The notes below the pieces were generated by a model. The model was not told where the DNA came from, did no database searches, and saw only the letters and a list, made by a program, of their open reading frames with translations. DNA of 64,000 bases, taken from the NCBI GenBank assembly GCA_047606825.1, contig JASGDY010000092.1, positions 62,001 through 126,000 on the forward strand, read 5' to 3'. Both the position numbers and the translations under genes were made by a program. The stretch comes from Rhizosphaericola sp047606825. GTDB taxonomy: Bacteria > Bacteroidota > Bacteroidia > Chitinophagales > Chitinophagaceae. Below are positions 62,672 through 64,000 of the stretch, piece by piece; position 1 is the stretch's first letter, and every line of letters starts with the position of its first letter.

Positions 62672-63448
62672 ATGCATTTTGAATCCATGACACAGAGACA
62701 CAGCTATATCCTCAAACTATTGCAGGCAGAGGAATCGGTGAAGGTTGCGGATCTTGCCGATATGCTTAAAGTGTCACTCGTAACCATTCGAAAGGATTTG
62801 AAAATATTGGAAAGTAAAAGCCTCCTTTTCCGTACACATGGTTTTATCAGCAAATCAGACCCCTACCCCAAGGAGGTCAACGTCAATGAAAAGGAAAGCA
62901 TCTTTTTGGACGAAAAAATCAGGATCGGGCAAGCGGCGGCACAGCTTGTCAACAACAACAATCCCATCTTGATTGCCTCCGGCACGACCGTGCTGCAGAT
63001 GGCCAAACAGCTCAACACTGCTGAAAGAAAAAACCTGATGATTGTCACTTCCGCCATGAACGTCGCCATGGCGCTCTGCGAAAAACCCAACATAGAGATA
63101 TTGCAGCTGGGTGGCATCGTGCGCCATTCCTCCACGTCCGTCGTAGGACCTTATGCCGAGTCGATGTTGCAGGGACTTGCGTTCAGCACGCTTTTCCTCG
63201 GCGTGGACGGCATCGAGGCAGAATACGGCTGTTCCACTTCCAACGTGCTGGAAGCCAAGCTCAACAGCGAAATGATTAAGGTCGCCCAGAAAACCATCGT
63301 GCTGACCGACTCTTCAAAATTTGGGAAAAAGGGTTTTGGCCGCATATGCGGCCTGTCGGACATCGACCAGATTATCACCGACAAAAACATCACCCCGCAG
63401 TCCGCCAAGAAAATAGAAGAGGCTGGCGTGGAGCTCACAATTGTATAA
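62672..63448 (+). CDS. DeoR/GlpR-type transcriptional regulator
   Basis: A 258-residue DeoR-family regulator. An N-terminal winged helix (about 6-60, RHSYILKLLQAEESVKVADLADMLKVSLVTIRKDLKIL) is followed by a sugar-phosphate isomerase-like sensor domain (about 80-250) with ASGTTVLQMAKQL and FLGVDGIEAEYGCSTSNVLEA. Divergence from glpD and the neighbouring glycerol genes make it the likely glycerol-3-phosphate-responsive repressor GlpR. ATG 62687 (MTQRHSY) is an alternative start. Confidence 0.86.
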   Translation: MHFESMTQRHSYILKLLQAEESVKVADLADMLKVSLVTIRKDLKILESKSLLFRTHGFISKSDPYPKEVNVNEKESIFLDEKIRIGQAAAQLVNNNNPILIASGTTVLQMAKQLNTAERKNLMIVTSAMNVAMALCEKPNIEILQLGGIVRHSSTSVVGPYAESMLQGLAFSTLFLGVDGIEAEYGCSTSNVLEAKLNSEMIKVAQKTIVLTDSSKFGKKGFGRICGLSDIDQIITDKNITPQSAKKIEEAGVELTIV

Positions 63449-63568
63449 AAAGTAGTCGGCGGACTTTATCAACCATATTGCAAGATGCTACCAAAGGGAA
63501 GCTCCTACCTACGGAGCTGAAACACCCAATATTTTCAACCCCTGCTGACCTGGACAATTGTTAAAAAT

Positions 63569-63606
63569 AAAAACGGTTGTCCGAAATTTTTCGGACAACC
63601 GTTTTT
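63569..63606. terminator. Bidirectional terminator between the DeoR-type gene and gapA
   Basis: An exact 18-bp inverted repeat (AAAAACGGTTGTCCGAAA and complement) with a 2-nt centre and A/T runs at both ends; it serves two convergent genes. Confidence 0.82.
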
Positions 63607-63642
63607 ATAGAAGATGACTTCCCGTCTTTCTGTCTTTTTACT

Positions 63643-64000
63643 TTATTTAGAAATCAGACCTGCAAAGTAATGCACGGTGCGAACCAACTGGCTTACGTAG
63701 CTCATTTCGTTGTCGTACCAGCTTACTACTTTTACGAGTTGTTTGTCGCCAGCGCTGATAACTTTGGTCTGCGTTGCGTCAAACAAAGAACCGAAGTGCA
63801 TACCCACGATGTCGGAACTTACGATTTCGTCTTCGTTGTAGCCAAAGCTTTCGTTGCTTGCCGCTTTCATGGCAGCGTTGACTTCATCGACCGTTACTTT
63901 TTTGCTGACAAGAGCGACCAGTTCCGTAGTAGAACCTGTGATGACAGGTACACGTTGCGCACCGCCGTCCAGTTTGCCTTTCAGTTCGGGCAATACCAGT
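63643..64000 (-). CDS. gapA: Glyceraldehyde-3-phosphate dehydrogenase, C-terminal part (runs off the window)
   Basis: The last 118 codons or so of a type I GAPDH: LVLPELKGKLDGGAQRVPV, VNAAMKAASNESFGYNEDEIVSSDIVG, and the NAD-binding WYDNEMSYVSQLVRTVHYFA at the C-terminus. The catalytic Cys-containing part lies beyond the edge. The coding sequence continues past position 64000; no truncation of the gene itself is implied. It enters glycolysis next to the glycerol genes. Confidence 0.92.
   Translation of the reverse strand, partial: LVLPELKGKLDGGAQRVPVITGSTTELVALVSKKVTVDEVNAAMKAASNESFGYNEDEIVSSDIVGMHFGSLFDATQTKVISAGDKQLVKVVSWYDNEMSYVSQLVRTVHYFAGLISK

Overview
The window reads as chromosomal DNA of a Bacteroidota bacterium, most likely a Chitinophagaceae-type (Sphingobacteriia/Chitinophagia) species. 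Supporting signs are GLPGLI-family and TonB-linked outer-membrane proteins, a CXXXY-type CcmE, a LytTR/LytS pair, DUF6702 and DUF1543 proteins, almost no Shine-Dalgarno sites, and many starts preceded by the Bacteroidota -7 box TANNTTTG. The species cannot be named from the sequence alone. No rRNA, tRNA or CRISPR array is visible.

Layout. 0-1.2 kb: AT-rich Panacea-type toxin-antitoxin pair. 1.2-8.6 kb: cytochrome c maturation (ccmE, ccmF), a GlsB-like stress protein, engB, pdhA, a YfgM-like TPR protein, ribH and an EVE protein. 8.7-14 kb: S8 protease, two LolD-type ATPases, gatC, trmN6, a dead fragment of a GH92 mannosidase and a cobalamin adenosyltransferase. 14-21.6 kb: M1 peptidase overlapping a HupE/UreJ-like protein, a VapBC module whose antitoxin needs a frameshift, DUF6702, ctaA, rnhB and a NodB deacetylase. 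21.7-28.7 kb: accessory region with a RAYT/IS200-like transposase inside long inverted repeats, a doubly broken acyltransferase, a TonB-like outer-membrane protein with its GLPGLI partner, and a tubby-like protein. 28.8-35 kb: three tandem GT9 heptosyltransferase-like genes, an enoyl-CoA hydratase homologue and gamma-glutamyltranspeptidase. 35.2-45.2 kb: LytTR two-component pair divergent from a MacAB-TolC-type efflux set, then a rearranged block with an intact IS1-family element (8-bp target duplication), a DUF4143 ATPase bracketed by direct repeats and a stray copy of the macB 3' end. 45.4-54.9 kb: TonB receptor with a double palindromic operator, DUF1543, dnaJ/grpE, a HEPN-MNT toxin-antitoxin pair, ferredoxin-NADP reductase with its 2Fe-2S ferredoxin, and peptide deformylase. 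55-64 kb: a 462-bp MITE-like element, an M28 peptidase and a glycerol regulon (porin-like protein, glpF, glpK, glpD, divergent DeoR regulator), ending in the 3' part of gapA.

How the genes work together. The ccm genes and ctaA serve respiratory heme and cytochrome assembly. glpF-glpK-glpD feed glycerol into glycolysis next to gapA. The MacAB-TolC set with the LytTR pair looks like a regulated export unit. The accessory interest lies in three toxin-antitoxin modules, several families of palindromic intergenic repeats, the transposase-centred structures, and a recurrent promoter layout (TANNTTTG-N4-ATG) that predicts leaderless mRNAs for at least five genes.
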